In this document: positions 23,875 through 34,050 of the stretch, piece by piece
How the letters are laid out: the number at the start of each line of letters is the position of its first letter
Numbering within the stretch: position 1 is the stretch's first letter
DNA from: Bellilinea sp040754815
Lineage (GTDB): Bacteria > Chloroflexota > Anaerolineae > Anaerolineales > Anaerolineaceae
NCBI GenBank assembly: GCA_040754815.1
Contig: JBFMBX010000010.1
Location: 38,996 to 102,995, forward strand
Direction: 5' to 3'
Length of the DNA stretch: 64,000 nucleotides
Notes under the pieces: model-generated
Database searches by the model: none
The model's input: the letters and a program-made list of their open reading frames with translations, nothing else
Told to the model about the DNA's origin: nothing
Position numbers and translations under genes: made by a program

Positions 23875-25161
23875 TCACTCGTTTCCCTGAATTTCCTTCA
23901 AAATTTGCTGGGCGCGGTCAATGCGCACCACTTTTTCGCGCACCATTTGCTCGGCCACGCGGTTGACCAGTTCGCCGCTGGCCCCGGCGGCAATTGCCAC
24001 CTGACGGGCATGCAGGGTCATGTGGCCGCGCTGAATGCCCTCGGTGGCCAGCGCGCGCAGGGCGGCTAAATTCTGCGCCAGACCCACTGAGACGATGATT
24101 TCGGCAAGTTCGGCGGCGGTTTTTACGCCCATCAGGCGGATGGCGGCCTGCGCGGCGGGGTGCACACGGGTTGCCCCGCCGACAATGCCCACGGCCATGG
24201 GCATTTCCAGCGTGCCGACCAGATTGCCCTGCTCATCTTTACCCCACGTGCTCAGGCTGGTGTAGCGCCCGCTGCGGGCGGCGTAAGCATGCGCCCCGGC
24301 TTCAATGGCGCGCCAGTCGTTGGCGGTGGCAATCACCATGGCGTCCACGCCGTTCATGATGCCTTTGTTGTGGGTGGCGGCGCGGTAGGGGTCGGCGGCG
24401 GCAAACGCCCACGCGGCGATGATGCCATCGCGCACCTGCTCGGCGGTGAAGTTTTCAAAGGCCAGTTCTTCCAGCCGAATGGTAACGCGAGCGCGCGCCA
24501 GACGGCGCTCGGCAAGGTTGGTGAGGATGCGTAAATGTGCCCTGCCGCCGCTGATTCGTTCGACGTGCGGCGCCAGCCGTTCCAGCGCGGTGTTGACGGC
24601 GTTGGCGCCCATGGCATCTCGCACATCGTAAATCAGGTGCAGCACCAGAAAGGGGCCAATCGGAGAATGCTCGATCAGGCGTACTTCCAGCCCGCGCGGC
24701 CCGCCGCCCAAACCGGCCAGCACGGGGTCAATTTGGGACGCCTCGGCCAGCAGTTCTGCCCGCGCTTCCAGCAGGCGCAGGCGCGCGGTTGGGGGATCGG
24801 CCACACCTAAAATTTGAATCTGACCGATCATTTCCGGCGGGTCTGCACTGGCAAAAAAACCGCCGCTGGAGCGGGCCAGTTTGGCCATGAAGGACGCGCT
24901 GGCCACAACGGAGGGTTCTTCCAGCACCATGGGCACCAGCACTTCGCGCCCGTTGACGATAAAATAGCGGGCAACGCCGAGCGGCAGTCCATAGACGCCG
25001 ATGACATTCTCAATCATGTGGTCGGCCTGTTCCAGCGTCAAACCGCCGCTGCCGCTCAGCGCCTGCAGGGCGGCATCATCCAGTTGAGCCTGCCGGGCAA
25101 CCCATTTCAGCCGTTCGGCTGGGGGGAGGTCGTAAAATTTTGCCCCGCTTTGTTCAGGCAT
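23875..25161 (-). CDS. Hydroxymethylglutaryl-CoA reductase, class II
   Basis: 428 residues. Reduces HMG-CoA to mevalonate (or the reverse). Class II features: ENVIGVYGLPLGVARYF near 48, the catalytic E in LEEPSVVAS, K in THNKGIMNGVDAM, D in that same stretch, and DAMGANAVN. Class II enzymes were first known from catabolism, but here the gene leads a biosynthetic operon with HMG-CoA synthase, so mevalonate formation is the likely direction. GGAGGAAA lies about 12 nt before the ATG. Later pathway genes (mevalonate kinase and onward) are not in the window. Confidence 0.95.
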   Translation of the reverse strand: MPEQSGAKFYDLPPAERLKWVARQAQLDDAALQALSGSGGLTLEQADHMIENVIGVYGLPLGVARYFIVNGREVLVPMVLEEPSVVASASFMAKLARSSGGFFASADPPEMIGQIQILGVADPPTARLRLLEARAELLAEASQIDPVLAGLGGGPRGLEVRLIEHSPIGPFLVLHLIYDVRDAMGANAVNTALERLAPHVERISGGRAHLRILTNLAERRLARARVTIRLEELAFENFTAEQVRDGIIAAWAFAAADPYRAATHNKGIMNGVDAMVIATANDWRAIEAGAHAYAARSGRYTSLSTWGKDEQGNLVGTLEMPMAVGIVGGATRVHPAAQAAIRLMGVKTAAELAEIIVSVGLAQNLAALRALATEGIQRGHMTLHARQVAIAAGASGELVNRVAEQMVREKVVRIDRAQQILKEIQGNE

Positions 25162-25215
25162 CTTTAACAGTTTCCTCCGGCGAGAGATGATGAGCAGGTT
25201 TTCGGTTCAAAACCT

Positions 25216-25244
25216 ACCGTATGTTACCCTCAAAGGTCAGTCAA
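25216..25244 (-). promoter_or_regulatory. Possible promoter of the mevalonate operon
   Basis: On the minus strand TTGACT (25239-25244) is 17 bp from TACGGT (25216-25221), a good -35 with a weak -10. It would give a leader of about 48 nt to the reductase ATG. The 204-bp gap to the GH1 gene holds no other clear signal. Confidence 0.3.
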
Positions 25245-25365
25245 AATCTATCAAATTTGCGGAGAAAGGTTATACAAAAGCGGGACAAAGCGCGTACAGA
25301 GGGGCAGACGGGGCGGGAGGCTGCCCCCCTCGCTCGCGGCGTTCAATGAACCTTGCTTGAATTAC

Positions 25366-26727
25366 TCAAGCCTCAACCGCGTTGGTCTCGATCACCTGCC
25401 GGAACCAGAAGGCACTGTCTTTCAGCAGCCGGCGCCCGCCGGGGTAGTCCACCCATACCAGCCCGAAGCGCTGTGAATAGCCCATTGCCCACTCGAAATT
25501 ATCCATGAACGACCAGACAAAATAGCCCTTCAGGGGAACTCCCGCCTGAATGGCGCGATGTGCGGCGGTCAGATGAGCGTGCAGGTAAGCAATGCGCCGC
25601 TCATCGTGTACCCGGCCGTTTTCAGCCGGCGCATCGGAGTAACTGGCCCCATTTTCGGTGATGTACAACTTCTGCGGGCGGTAAGTCAGCCACATGTGCA
25701 TGAGCAGGTTGAAAAGACCATCGGGATAGACCTCCCAGCCCATTTCGGTAAAGCCCTCGGGCGGGGCGGACGTAGGGGCAATATTGTTGGCCAGATCTTC
25801 ATACCCGGCGCGCAGCACACCGCGGCGGTAGTAATTCAGGCCCAGATAATCCAGCGGCTGGCTGATCAGATCATAATCGCCCGGTTGGAGAAAATCCAAA
25901 CCACGCGGCAAATGCCCGCGGCGGATATGTTCGCTGACCACATCGGCGGGGTATTCGCGCCCGTAAATCGGATCGAGGAACCAGCGGTTGTGATAGCCGT
26001 CGAACCAGCGGTACTCGGCGTAATCCTCCGGCGAGCCGGAGGCCGGTTCGGCGGGAATGGGGTCAATCACAAAGCCCACATCGGCTTTTGGGCAGTTGGC
26101 GCGCAGCACCTGCACTGCCAGACCGTGGGAAAGCAGTAAGTGATGAGCCGCCCGCAGGGCGGTATGCCAGTCGCATATACCGGGGGCATGAATGCCCAAC
26201 TGGTGCCCCAGCAGACTGGCGCAGGTCACCTCGTTGTGCGTGGTCCAATCCTGAATGCGGTCGCCCAGCCGGCGGCTGATGACATCGGCGTACTCGGCAA
26301 AGGCATAGGCGGTATCCCGTTTGCTCCAGCCGCCTTCATCTTCCAATGCCTGCGGCAGATCCCAATGGAAAAGGGTGGGATAGGGAGTAATGCCGGCTTC
26401 CAGCAGACCATCCACCAGCCGTTCGTAAAAATCCAGCCCGGCCGGGTTGACCCTGCCGCGGCCGTCGGGCAGGATGCGCGTCCACGCGAAACTGAAACGG
26501 TAGGCTTTGAGGCCGATTTGCCGCATCAGGGCAATATCCTCCGGCCAGCGGTGGTAGTGATCGGCGGCCACATCGCCGGTATCACCGTTAAGTACCTTGC
26601 CGGGGGTATGGGCAAAACGGTCCCAAATCGATTCACTTTTGCCGTCCTCGTTCCAGGCACCTTCAATTTGATAGGCGGAAGTTGCCGCCCCCCACACAAA
26701 TCCTTCTGGAAAGACCAGTTTGGTCAT
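25366..26727 (-). CDS. Glycoside hydrolase family 1 beta-glucosidase
   Basis: 453 residues, normal GH1 length. Hydrolyses beta-glucosides or related disaccharides in the cytoplasm (no signal peptide). N-terminal signature FPEGFVWGAATSAYQIEGA; acid/base Glu in TTHNEV (the common form is NEP); nucleophile Glu in LYITENGAS; sugar-binding WSFMDNFEWAMGYSQRFGL near the end. The ATG at 26727 is preferred because the family starts there; five extra residues before it are unlikely. It stands alone, transcribed toward the mevalonate operon. Confidence 0.93.
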   Translation of the reverse strand: MTKLVFPEGFVWGAATSAYQIEGAWNEDGKSESIWDRFAHTPGKVLNGDTGDVAADHYHRWPEDIALMRQIGLKAYRFSFAWTRILPDGRGRVNPAGLDFYERLVDGLLEAGITPYPTLFHWDLPQALEDEGGWSKRDTAYAFAEYADVISRRLGDRIQDWTTHNEVTCASLLGHQLGIHAPGICDWHTALRAAHHLLLSHGLAVQVLRANCPKADVGFVIDPIPAEPASGSPEDYAEYRWFDGYHNRWFLDPIYGREYPADVVSEHIRRGHLPRGLDFLQPGDYDLISQPLDYLGLNYYRRGVLRAGYEDLANNIAPTSAPPEGFTEMGWEVYPDGLFNLLMHMWLTYRPQKLYITENGASYSDAPAENGRVHDERRIAYLHAHLTAAHRAIQAGVPLKGYFVWSFMDNFEWAMGYSQRFGLVWVDYPGGRRLLKDSAFWFRQVIETNAVEA

Positions 26728-26776
26728 GGTTGCATCCCTCACAAGTTGAAGAATATCATTTATCTTAACACAAAAT

Positions 26777-26803
26777 CTCCCCTCTGCGGGGAGCAGAGGG
26801 GAG
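26777..26803 (-). terminator. Rho-independent terminator after the first subtilase
   Basis: CTCCCCTCTGC (26777-26787) and GCAGAGGGGAG (26793-26803) form a perfect 11-bp stem with a 5-nt loop. On the minus strand it is followed by ATTTTG. It lies 24 bp after the subtilase stop. Confidence 0.8.
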
Positions 26804-26826
26804 AAAATGGGAAAAATGGAAATGGT

Positions 26827-29800
26827 TTACTTGCCGATTACGGGGAGGTACTGGAAGTAGCCAGTGTTGAATGGTATGGCCTCCGCTTTTATCTCCGCGT
26901 TGTGATGATGCATCAGCAGCACACCCTTCGGCTGAACCGTTGGATAATTGGTGAGGTCGTACCCAAAGGTCAGCGTGCCGGGTTCATCGAAGTAGACTGC
27001 CAGCCCATCCAGGTCGTCACCAGTGGTATTGATGGTATCCACTGCCGGGTTGAGCGCATCGTAGGTGTACAACTCGGTGATATCCACAGGTTGGTCGTCT
27101 TCCTGATCGCGGCTGTAGGTTTCGATGTAGAAGTCAAACGCCCCGTCTGTGCTGGTCAACCCGATCGCCGTTGCAGGAATCCACATGAACATCACGTTGG
27201 TGTTCAACGGTGATGTTTCGGCAGCATTTGCAGGCAAACCGTTCAAATATTCAATACTAACAATGGTGCTGCTGTTGAGATCAAAGAGTACTCCAGCATA
27301 CACATCTGTACGTTGATTGTTTTCACTGAGCGCAGAGTTATAAAGGACATAGTCTTCCGTGCCATCCTGATCAACGTCAATGTAGATATCAAATTCCACT
27401 TCATTCGGGGTCGTCCAGCTCTTGTCGGTGACCACTGCAAAGTAGATATATGCACCTCCAAAACCCCAGTAATTGATATCACTCATGACACCCACATGCC
27501 GGATATCCACATGACGCAGCTGACTTGGCACCGCGGTGGTATCTTCATCTTCTCCCAGCCATTCAAAGGCACTAACCAGCGAAGGCACGTCTGGATCACT
27601 GACGGGAGTGCCATCCAGCACCACATCAAAAGTTCCAGCCGGCTGATACAGACTCAGATTCACCTGCGGCGTAACCGCATCCATTGCCGAAGCCGCACGC
27701 GGTACCGAATAAACGGACAGGCGTAAAGCCGGATAGGTAGCAGAAGCAGGCGGGGTCAGTTTGATCAAAGCCGCCGCCTCGCTCAGGAAGTGGCGCGCCT
27801 CCCCTGCCTGCGTTGCCGCCAGCGCCGGATCTTTGACATGGGTCATCTGGCTGGCATCTGCTTCCATGCGCACCTTGAAGGTGAACGTTTGATTCGGTGC
27901 AAGCGTGATGCTGGTCAAGGGGGTGTCGTCCAGATTCAATAACTCATACGTGACACCCGGCACAGTAAGGCGATTCTCAATCGCGGCTGTGTAGGTAAAG
28001 GTTTGAGCGGGATGCTTGTTGACCACCTTAACCTGTTTTTCGGCCTGTGCTGTGGTGACCACTTTAACATCCCCGAAGGAAACGCTCACCATGCCTTCAT
28101 CTTCAGCATTGTACATTACCACAAAGGAGGAAGCCGCTTGGTGTGCGTCCACGCGGCCGGTGCCGACACGAGAGGGAGCGTGCTTGTCTCCGGTTTGATT
28201 CAGTCCGGTGTAGAGATCATAATGTGCCGTATTCATTGCCAGGGCTTTAAGTTCTTCCACGCTCCAACTAGGCCTCAATTGGCGTAGTAATGCCATCATG
28301 CCGGCTACGTGCGGGGCAGCCATGGAGGTGCCATTTAACGAAGTTGCACCACTACCTGTCAGGGCATCCACCGAGGCAATAGACTGACCCGGCGCCGCTA
28401 AATCCGGTTTGAGGGCATTATCCACGCGGCGCGGGCCGCGTGAGGAAAAGGCGGAAACCGTATCCACCTGATCAGGTGATAAAACAGTAATCGCCGCATT
28501 GTAATCTTTGGTCAGGCGCACGGTAACCGTGCCGGCTGTCAGAGCGGCTTTTAACGCATCACCAACCGGCTGAATGGTGATCGTCGCCGGAATAGCAGCA
28601 TTACCGGCAATCGCAATCGGCAAAACCGTTGCGGGGTACACCATAATCACTCCCAACCCGCCAGCACTCTGAACATTGTTAGTGCGGGTTGCCGAACCAC
28701 ATTCGTTTGCACCGCTGCCTGTCAGCGTCCAATCAATCAGGGCAATTGTGCCGGAGAAATAATTTGCGGGGAACGCCGTACAACCCCCGAGGTTGCCCGC
28801 CGGCGCTGCTTTGAGAGGAGCTGTGGTATCAGGATTCGCATACCAATTATAATTTGCCGAATTGCTGGATGGATGCGGACCAATGATTGTCGTGTGCCCC
28901 GCCGGGGCGGCTGTCACTTCAAAACCATCGTAAGGTTCGTTCGCATCCACCGAAGAAGCAACCGAAATGGCGCGGGTAGCTACACCCGGCGAGCCGGTAA
29001 TGTAGTGGGTGTTATAACTGTTGCCTGCCGAAGTAACCACGATCACGCCCGCGTGAGCAGCATTATTGGTAGCAATCGCGCTGGTATCGTATTCCGAGCC
29101 AAAGCCTGCACCCAGAGACATATTAATCACGTCCAGCCGATCATCGAATACACCATCTCCGTTCGGGTCAACCGCCCATTCGATGGCTAAATCGGTGACC
29201 GCCGTTGAACCACTGCAGCCAAATACCCGCAGAGCATACAATTCAGCTCCCGGCGCAACGCCCGGACCAAGGGCAAAATCTACCGCATCGTACATTCCGG
29301 GGCCATAAGGTCCAAGATAGGTCGCCTTGGTGGTTGGTGTTGGACGGTAGATGCCATATCCACCCACTGTTCCAGCCACATGCGAACCGTGTCCGTTGCA
29401 GTCCATTGGGTCAGAATCGGGTTGTGGAATTTGCTGTGCTGGAGTCCCGCCAGCATTGTAGGCATCTCCAACAAAGTCATATCCGCCTGCCACCTTTATA
29501 CCCGGATAGTTGGGGGCATCGCCTACTACCGTTGTATCATTGGCTGAATATGCCGCGGGTGTTCCCGGTCCCCCAAAATTGAGGTGCAGATAGTCAATGC
29601 CGGTATCAATGATACCGACTTTTATATTATCTCCTTTGTTGCCCAGACCAATGTTCCAGACCTCCGGGGCATTAATCAGCGGCACGCTGGAGGTGTGATC
29701 AAGTTCCTTCAGGGTCAGACGATGGATAGCCTTTACACCCGGGAGACGGGCAATCTGTTCGATGCGCCCGGCCTGCACCCGCATGGCAATGCCGTTATAA

Positions 29801-30210
29801 ATCCGCTGGACTTGATAAACCAGAAACTCTTCGTCACCGAGCTGCGGGTTGAGTGTCGGCAAGATTCCTTCCGCTAACAGCGCATCCAGAAAAACCTGTT
29901 GTTCCTGTTTAACCTGCTCAACCTGTGCTTGAGTGACCGCTGCAAGTTCGGTTTCTGCCCGTACACCTTTGAAGCGGCCATAGACCACCGTGGCTGGCTC
30001 ACTCTGCAACTCGACCACGATATAAACCGGCTGATTAGGGGTGCTCAACAATTCGCGAATGCCCGGCATCAATTCCACACCATCCGGCAGTGATGCACGG
30101 GGAGGATTCCCGCCCTGTGCTTGAACAGAAAAAATTGACGGCCCGAAGGCAAGAGATAGAACTAACAAACCCGCCAGAATAACGTAAAACAAACGGTACA
30201 CCTTGCTCAT
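26827..30210 (-). CDS. Secreted subtilisin-like serine protease with PA domain and YLP tail
   Basis: About 1127 residues. Signal peptide (MSKVYRLFYVILAG... to VQAQG), inhibitor I9-like propeptide, then an S8 catalytic domain: D in VGIIDTGIDY, H in CNGHGSHVAGTVGG, S in NGTSMAAPHVAGMMALL. A protease-associated (PA) insert with paired cysteines lies between H and S. The C-terminal 450 residues are beta-rich, with no domain I can name, and end YLPVIGK. The ATG at 30210 has AAAGGAG 6 nt upstream; 7 residues before it are unsupported. Probably exported for extracellular protein breakdown. It is transcribed separately from the next subtilase. Confidence 0.92.
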   Translation of the reverse strand: MSKVYRLFYVILAGLLVLSLAFGPSIFSVQAQGGNPPRASLPDGVELMPGIRELLSTPNQPVYIVVELQSEPATVVYGRFKGVRAETELAAVTQAQVEQVKQEQQVFLDALLAEGILPTLNPQLGDEEFLVYQVQRIYNGIAMRVQAGRIEQIARLPGVKAIHRLTLKELDHTSSVPLINAPEVWNIGLGNKGDNIKVGIIDTGIDYLHLNFGGPGTPAAYSANDTTVVGDAPNYPGIKVAGGYDFVGDAYNAGGTPAQQIPQPDSDPMDCNGHGSHVAGTVGGYGIYRPTPTTKATYLGPYGPGMYDAVDFALGPGVAPGAELYALRVFGCSGSTAVTDLAIEWAVDPNGDGVFDDRLDVINMSLGAGFGSEYDTSAIATNNAAHAGVIVVTSAGNSYNTHYITGSPGVATRAISVASSVDANEPYDGFEVTAAPAGHTTIIGPHPSSNSANYNWYANPDTTAPLKAAPAGNLGGCTAFPANYFSGTIALIDWTLTGSGANECGSATRTNNVQSAGGLGVIMVYPATVLPIAIAGNAAIPATITIQPVGDALKAALTAGTVTVRLTKDYNAAITVLSPDQVDTVSAFSSRGPRRVDNALKPDLAAPGQSIASVDALTGSGATSLNGTSMAAPHVAGMMALLRQLRPSWSVEELKALAMNTAHYDLYTGLNQTGDKHAPSRVGTGRVDAHQAASSFVVMYNAEDEGMVSVSFGDVKVVTTAQAEKQVKVVNKHPAQTFTYTAAIENRLTVPGVTYELLNLDDTPLTSITLAPNQTFTFKVRMEADASQMTHVKDPALAATQAGEARHFLSEAAALIKLTPPASATYPALRLSVYSVPRAASAMDAVTPQVNLSLYQPAGTFDVVLDGTPVSDPDVPSLVSAFEWLGEDEDTTAVPSQLRHVDIRHVGVMSDINYWGFGGAYIYFAVVTDKSWTTPNEVEFDIYIDVDQDGTEDYVLYNSALSENNQRTDVYAGVLFDLNSSTIVSIEYLNGLPANAAETSPLNTNVMFMWIPATAIGLTSTDGAFDFYIETYSRDQEDDQPVDITELYTYDALNPAVDTINTTGDDLDGLAVYFDEPGTLTFGYDLTNYPTVQPKGVLLMHHHNAEIKAEAIPFNTGYFQYLPVIGK

Positions 30211-30411
30211 CCTTTTCTCCTTTGACTGCAATTTGGAATAGTCAGATTTTGATCAAAAAGCAATGATTTTGATATGAATCAGGTCTGTTTGATATGTCCC
30301 TCCTTTCTAGCACCGGTTGATTGTGCCATTACACAACTTTTATCAGTTGCATTGTAGTAAAAATCAAAATGAAAGTCAATCCAAAGAATCCAGTCACGTT
30401 AGAAAATCATC

Positions 30412-33400
30412 CTATTTTTGTACTACCGGTAAATACAGGAATACCCATGATCGTATGGTGTAATCTGACTCGGTATTATAAAAGGGCAGGTTTTCCAAGG
30501 GGTTGCCAGCAGCATCCTGAATGGTGGTGTTTAGTGGTAGCATTAAGCCCAATTGACCGTTTCCAGAGCCTGGGCGAAGACCGATCTGATAGATGTTCGT
30601 ACTACCAGCCAGGGTGGTTATGATGCTTCCGTACAATTGACCACTTTCTACCACTGCAAAATCGGCCGGGTCTACGCCTTGAACAGCCTCACTGAACGTA
30701 ATTTCAAAACGCACCTGAGCGGCACTGGTGGGGCTTTCGTCCAGCCGGCGCAGGGAAGTTACCTGCGGCGCCACCTTGTCAATCTGGTAGGTTTTGCCCG
30801 GGTCGAAATACGGCAATCCGGTGAGGGTATTGCCGGCTTCATCCCGCGCTGATGTGCCATCTTTCAAACGCAGGCCCAGCTGGCCTTGCGGCCCGCCGCT
30901 GAGCAGGGTGATGGTGTAAGTTTGCGGGTTATCCGCTTTGATGGACGTGACGCTGCTGCCCGTCAGACCGTCTTCTTCCACCGCTTCAAAGTCGGTTGCG
31001 GTCAGGCCGAAAACCGGCTCGCTAAAGGTGATGCTGAAGTGCACTTCCGAGGCATTGGTGGGTGTGCTGTCCAGCAATGTGAGCGACTGAACCGTGGGGG
31101 CAGTTTTGTCAATCCAGTAGAAATTGTTCTGATACGTTGCCGGAAGTTGCAGCGAATTGTCGGCAAGGTCAAAAATGGTCGCCGTCGAACGCAATTCCAG
31201 CATGAGGCTGCCGCTGCCGCTGCCCGTATCCACGCTAATGGTGTATGAGCTACCTGACCCGCTGACGGAAGTAACGCTGCTGCCGCTCACCCCTCCGTTT
31301 TCAACGGTAACGAAATCATCTGCACCCACCTCTTTCACTTCTTCACTGAAGGTTGCCAAAAAGGTTACGCTTTGGCGATTGGTCGGCAAAAAGCCCTGCG
31401 TTGCCATAAGGGACACCAGTTGCGGCGGTTGCGTGTCCATCGGCTTGGCGCGCACCGCCACCGGCAGGTGCAGGTCGGCAATCTCCGTACCGTCGCTGAA
31501 GGTGCTATCGGTATCGAGACGCACCGTCCCGAAAGTCCACTGGTTCAGCGGCAGGCTGCTGACATCGGCGGTGAACGTGACGGATTGGGTTTCGTCAGCA
31601 TTAACCGTAAAAGAGGAAGGGCTGGCCGTCATCCATGTCGGCAGGGTGATGCTCATGCTGACGGGAACGCCGCTGACGTTTTTGAAAGTACGCGTCCACG
31701 AGCAGCTGGCCACGCAGAAGTTGTTTTGTAAACCGGGCAGGTTGAGCGCCTTGGGGTCGCCGCCGTTGGCGGGGTCGGCGGCTTCAAAATTAGCGGTGGT
31801 TTCCTCCAGAATCAAACCTGCGCGGGCGGCGGCGCTCAGGTTAACCCGCCCGGCGCCGTGGTCGAAGGCATCGGCCGGGGTGGCGCGGTCTTCTTTGAGC
31901 AGGCCCTCATATTGGGCGGTGGTCATCAATGCCGATTTGATCGCTGCCGGGCTCCATGTGGGGTGCAGGGCTTTGAGCAGTGCGGCTGCCCCGGCCACAT
32001 GCGGGCTGGACATGGACGTGCCGCTCATATAGGCAAATTCGGATTCCGAACCGGGCGTAATTTCGCCATCGCCAACGGCGGCCAGAATTTGCAGCCCCGG
32101 CGCGGTGATATCGGGTTTAAGCACTTCGAACTCGTTGTAACTCGGCCCGCGGAAACTGAAATCGGCTTTGATATCGCCGTAATATTTGTGGTAAACGGTA
32201 AGTAACCAGGAAACGGAAAGATTAACCATCATCCCTTGTTGATTAATTTCCAAAATAAACGCTCTTAAAGCCTCTCCATCTTCTTTATCCAGCATCGCTG
32301 CCGGGATGTTGAGCATTTCTAAACCAGTCATAGGATAAGCCTGACCTGCCGGGTTGTAAATCAACACACCAGAGGCACCCGCTTGCTGGGCATGAAATAC
32401 TTGTGTAAAAAAGGTACATTCGGAACTGGCTTCTAATAAGGCAATTGTCGGGCCGAGATCACCAAAATAATTATTCTCAAATGATTGACAACCGCTCGCG
32501 TTTTCAGGATGGGCTCGAACTTCTGTTTCATAATCTGCTCCGGAAAATGTTAATCCATCACCGGGTAGAGCCATGAGACCGTGATTCAATTCGTCAGGTA
32601 TCCAACCGGCTGGTGCAACCACATCTACCCAATAACCATATCCACGATTATGGCTGCTGGCGGCCACGGTCATCACCCACGGGCTGACGTGATTGACCTG
32701 CCCGTCGGTGGTGGGTTCGTCGCGCTGATTGCCGGCCGATGCCGCCACAAAGATGCCTGCATCGAAGGCTTCCAGAAAGGCCAGTTCCACCGGGTCGGAA
32801 TAGGGGGTTTTGCCGCCGGAGATGGAGTAGTTGATCACATCCACCCCGTCCAGAATGGCCTGCTGCACGGCGGCTACCGAGGCAGTAGTGGCGCAGCCCG
32901 AATCGTCGCAGACATCGTAAGCAATGATCTGCGCCCGCGGCGCAACGCCGGAGATGTTCACGTTGGGAACCCCCTCAAAATCGGGCAGGGTTAACGCATT
33001 ACCGGCAACGGTGGAAGCGGTGTGCGAGCCGTGGCCGTTGGTGTCTTCCGGTGTTACTGTTTCGGTTGTGAAGGAATACGCACCGATTAATTTATCGTTA
33101 CAGGCATTCTCATACGCCCCGCCACTCACAGCGCACACCCCTTTGGGTGGCGTGGATGGGTAGGTGTAAGTGGGGTCGGCGTCATCGGCAAAAGAGGGGT
33201 GGTCGAAATTGATGCCGGTATCCAGAATACCCACGACAATCCCCTCGCCTTTTGTGGAGATGGCGTCGGGTGTGTTGCCATTCCAGATTTCATCCGCTTC
33301 GATAAACCATGGGCCGGCATCGGTGAGCGGCTGTTCCAACCGGTCGGGGATGACGGCACGCACCCCCGGCAGGCTGCGGATGCGGGCGGCCTCAGCCGGG

Positions 33401-33804
33401 CTGAGCTGGAGAGCAAAGCCGTTCAGTACCACATCGTAGCGGAAAACGGGCTGCAGGGAGCGCCCGATCACGCGGTTGATTTGCGCCAAACGGCCATCCT
33501 GCTCCCGCCGCAGCAGGTTCAGGTAGGCCTGTGCATCCGGCGTGTCCAGTTGAATCTGACGGGAATCGTCAGAGAAACTCTGCACCAGCGAATTGCCCTC
33601 GAAGAGGACAAAGTAGCGGCCGTTGAAGGGCTGGGCCTCAGCGCTGGCATCTTGTAGTTGTAGTTTCTCGCCGGTCGGCGGCTGGATTGTGGATTGGATT
33701 TCGGCGGCCTGAACAACCGCTGGCGGGTTGCCTGCCGAAAGGGGGGCTGCCAGCATGCTGAGTAGCAGGATGACAGCCAGCAAAGCAAACAGTTTTGATC
33801 TCAT
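30412..33804 (-). CDS. Secreted subtilisin-like serine protease with three Ig-like repeats and YLP tail
   Basis: 1130 residues. Signal peptide (MRSKLFALLAVILLLSML), I9-like propeptide, S8 domain with D in VGILDTGINFDHPSF, H in TNGHGSHTASTVAG and S in MSGTSMSSPHVAGAAALL, and a PA insert (NNYFGDLGPTIALLEASS). After a Fn3-like section come three repeats of about 100 residues, each with the pattern SPT-x-(A/V)xF-x-(I/A)TFSE-x-V (near 790-1115), like bacterial Ig-type adhesion modules. The protein ends YLPVVQK. AGGAGG lies 5 nt before the ATG. Sequence similarity to the first subtilase is limited to the catalytic part, so they are not a recent duplication. Confidence 0.92.
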   Translation of the reverse strand: MRSKLFALLAVILLLSMLAAPLSAGNPPAVVQAAEIQSTIQPPTGEKLQLQDASAEAQPFNGRYFVLFEGNSLVQSFSDDSRQIQLDTPDAQAYLNLLRREQDGRLAQINRVIGRSLQPVFRYDVVLNGFALQLSPAEAARIRSLPGVRAVIPDRLEQPLTDAGPWFIEADEIWNGNTPDAISTKGEGIVVGILDTGINFDHPSFADDADPTYTYPSTPPKGVCAVSGGAYENACNDKLIGAYSFTTETVTPEDTNGHGSHTASTVAGNALTLPDFEGVPNVNISGVAPRAQIIAYDVCDDSGCATTASVAAVQQAILDGVDVINYSISGGKTPYSDPVELAFLEAFDAGIFVAASAGNQRDEPTTDGQVNHVSPWVMTVAASSHNRGYGYWVDVVAPAGWIPDELNHGLMALPGDGLTFSGADYETEVRAHPENASGCQSFENNYFGDLGPTIALLEASSECTFFTQVFHAQQAGASGVLIYNPAGQAYPMTGLEMLNIPAAMLDKEDGEALRAFILEINQQGMMVNLSVSWLLTVYHKYYGDIKADFSFRGPSYNEFEVLKPDITAPGLQILAAVGDGEITPGSESEFAYMSGTSMSSPHVAGAAALLKALHPTWSPAAIKSALMTTAQYEGLLKEDRATPADAFDHGAGRVNLSAAARAGLILEETTANFEAADPANGGDPKALNLPGLQNNFCVASCSWTRTFKNVSGVPVSMSITLPTWMTASPSSFTVNADETQSVTFTADVSSLPLNQWTFGTVRLDTDSTFSDGTEIADLHLPVAVRAKPMDTQPPQLVSLMATQGFLPTNRQSVTFLATFSEEVKEVGADDFVTVENGGVSGSSVTSVSGSGSSYTISVDTGSGSGSLMLELRSTATIFDLADNSLQLPATYQNNFYWIDKTAPTVQSLTLLDSTPTNASEVHFSITFSEPVFGLTATDFEAVEEDGLTGSSVTSIKADNPQTYTITLLSGGPQGQLGLRLKDGTSARDEAGNTLTGLPYFDPGKTYQIDKVAPQVTSLRRLDESPTSAAQVRFEITFSEAVQGVDPADFAVVESGQLYGSIITTLAGSTNIYQIGLRPGSGNGQLGLMLPLNTTIQDAAGNPLENLPFYNTESDYTIRSWVFLYLPVVQK

Positions 33805-33994
33805 CGCGCCTCCTTGGAAAAAAGATATATCAAACCACGCGAGGTCGGTTGGCTGAACCGCTCGCGAAGTTTTGCTATTGGATTTTATTGATCAATAAAT
33901 TCAGAAATAAGTACAGAAAACTAACAATAAACAAAAAGATTGTATAACCAAAGCCAGTATTGTCAAGTAAATTTATGTCACAAGATAGCAAACA

Positions 33995-34028
33995 AACACA
34001 GCCCTGCAAGAGGCAACAGGGCTGTGTT
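33995..34028 (-). terminator. Rho-independent terminator of the sdh operon
   Basis: AACACAGCCCTG (33995-34006) and CAGGGCTGTGTT (34017-34028) form a perfect 12-bp stem, 10-nt loop. On the minus strand TTGTTTGCT follows. It lies 23 bp after the sdhB stop. Confidence 0.85.
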
Positions 34029-34050
34029 TCTTCTCAAAGGATGAACTGCT

